DNA of 7,594 nucleotides from Bacillota bacterium (lineage in GTDB: Bacteria > Bacillota > Clostridia > Lachnospirales > Lachnospiraceae). Location of the stretch: contig WFLY01000038.1 in NCBI GenBank assembly GCA_009177215.1, positions 1,160-8,753 of the forward strand, in the 5' to 3' direction. A program made the position numbers and the translations under genes. Under the pieces are notes generated by a model, which ran no database searches, was not told the origin of the DNA, and saw nothing but the letters and a program-made list of their open reading frames with translations. Shown piece by piece: positions 6,863-7,594 of the stretch (position 1 is the first letter of the stretch; the number at the start of each line of letters is the position of its first letter).

Positions 6863-7594
6863 TTACTGCTCCTTTAATAGCTTTATCAGGGAATCGTGCG
6901 CCAGTGTGAACGCCTCCGATCCGCTCAGTTTTTTACCGATTGTACCACCCTCCTCCAGCTGGGCAAAGCCTGTAAACTCCGTCAAATGAGGCTCCAGTGA
7001 CAAAAAGCCCGTATATCCCTTTGCATCCAGCATCTGCAGAATCTCCTTCACATGACCGTCTCCGTAGCCTGCGGGAACTACCCTGCCATCCTCCCACACA
7101 GCATCCTTCACATGAATATACTCTATGTAGTCCTTTAACATTTCATAAGCTTCAAGGGTATCCTGACGGCACTGTACAAAGTTAGCGAAATCAAACACTG
7201 CCTTGAAATGTTCCCCGTAAAATGTCTCCATGATCTGGCGGCATCTGACGCCGTTGTCTCCATAGATTCCCTTTTCATTCTCATGCAGCAGGATAACATC
7301 CTGAGAAGCCGCGTAATCTGCCATTTCTCCCAATCTTTCCATAACCTGCTCCCGATATGCTTCAGGCTTCTCCCCCCCCGGGATATAAAAGCTGAACATA
7401 CGGATATATGGCGCACCCAGTTCATGGGCAATCTCTACCGTGTGCTTGAGCAGCTCCATATGGGGAGCGAACTCATCTCCAATTCCGATTTTGCCGATAG
7501 GGGAGCCTACGCCGGACAGTTTCATCCCCTTATCCTTCAGACGTCTTTTAATCCCCTTTACTTCCTCTATGGAACAATTTACCAGCCCTTTCCC
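6863..7594 (-). CDS. Sugar phosphate isomerase/epimerase family TIM barrel, 5' end cut by window edge
   Basis: The frame stays open from the TAA at 6863 to the right edge, giving 243 visible residues that begin GKGLVNCSIEEVKGIKRRLK. The internal ATG at 7525 is not the start: the 23 codons before it continue the fold, and family members usually have about 270-290 residues, so roughly 40 are missing. It belongs to the xylose isomerase-like/AP endonuclease family 2 barrel. Visible barrel strands are GAPYIRMFSF, DVILLHENE, FKAVFDFANF, DYIEYIHVKDA and GFLSLEPHL. Likely divalent-metal ligands and active-site residues, in visible numbering, are Glu105 (HENE), Asp135 (FDFAN), His161 (HVKD) and Glu201 (LEPH). 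Such enzymes interconvert or epimerise sugars such as ketohexoses or inositol derivatives in the cytoplasm; the exact substrate cannot be read from sequence. It converges on the SleC-like gene. A G8 run codes IPGGEK without disturbing the frame. Confidence 0.88.
   Translation of the reverse strand, partial: GKGLVNCSIEEVKGIKRRLKDKGMKLSGVGSPIGKIGIGDEFAPHMELLKHTVEIAHELGAPYIRMFSFYIPGGEKPEAYREQVMERLGEMADYAASQDVILLHENEKGIYGDNGVRCRQIMETFYGEHFKAVFDFANFVQCRQDTLEAYEMLKDYIEYIHVKDAVWEDGRVVPAGYGDGHVKEILQMLDAKGYTGFLSLEPHLTEFTGFAQLEEGGTIGKKLSGSEAFTLAHDSLIKLLKEQ

Noticed and set aside
7135..7431. 98-codon minus-strand open frame overlapping the isomerase
   Set aside because: Shifted-frame shadow within the isomerase coding sequence; composition unlike a real protein.
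1..7594. A single multi-gene novel system spanning the window
   Set aside because: The genes fall into four separate transcription units with terminators between them and have unrelated apparent roles. No defence, mobile or biosynthetic signature connects them.

Overview
The window looks like a chromosomal stretch of a spore-forming clostridial Gram-positive, most likely a Lachnospiraceae member. The reasons are: a very large DUF5717-type protein, a family I know mainly from Lachnospiraceae; a SleC-like spore cortex-lytic protein; a YtrA-type GntR regulator with its ABC exporter; strong GGAGG-type ribosome binding sites; and AT-rich intergenic regions with sigma-A-like promoters. No RNA gene, insertion sequence, CRISPR array, prophage or integration signature is visible. 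Coding density is high, and no gene-free stretch exceeds about 200 bases.

Layout, left to right. (1) Positions 1-3167, minus strand: one uninterrupted reading frame of 1055 codons that runs off the left edge. It is a DUF5717-like protein with two beta-rich segments followed by a long helical-repeat body. It has its own extended -10 promoter (3202-3230). (2) A hairpin terminator (3251-3300) separates it from an upstream three-gene minus-strand operon, 5233 to 3304: GntR regulator, ABC ATPase, ABC-2 permease. Successive genes overlap by 4 and 7 bases, so they are almost certainly translationally coupled. The operon has a near-consensus promoter (TTGACT, 17 bp, TATTAT) whose -10 lies inside an inverted repeat, the expected arrangement for autorepression by a YtrA-type regulator. 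(3) Divergently, on the plus strand, 5426-6709 encodes a 427-residue protein with a regulatory-like beta domain, a SpoIID-like catalytic domain and a peptidoglycan-binding domain. This is the architecture of clostridial SleC, which degrades spore cortex at germination. A perfect 8-bp inverted repeat lies in its leader. (4) A strong compound hairpin terminator (6751-6800) separates it from a convergent minus-strand gene (6863 to the right edge) for a sugar phosphate isomerase/epimerase-type TIM barrel that lacks its N-terminus only because the window ends.

Functionally there are four independent transcription units rather than one system: an uncharacterised large cytoplasmic protein, a self-regulated ABC exporter that may respond to an envelope stress or antimicrobial, a germination/cortex lysis enzyme, and a sugar-metabolism enzyme. 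Nothing here convincingly amounts to a new multi-gene system. The least understood element is the DUF5717 protein.
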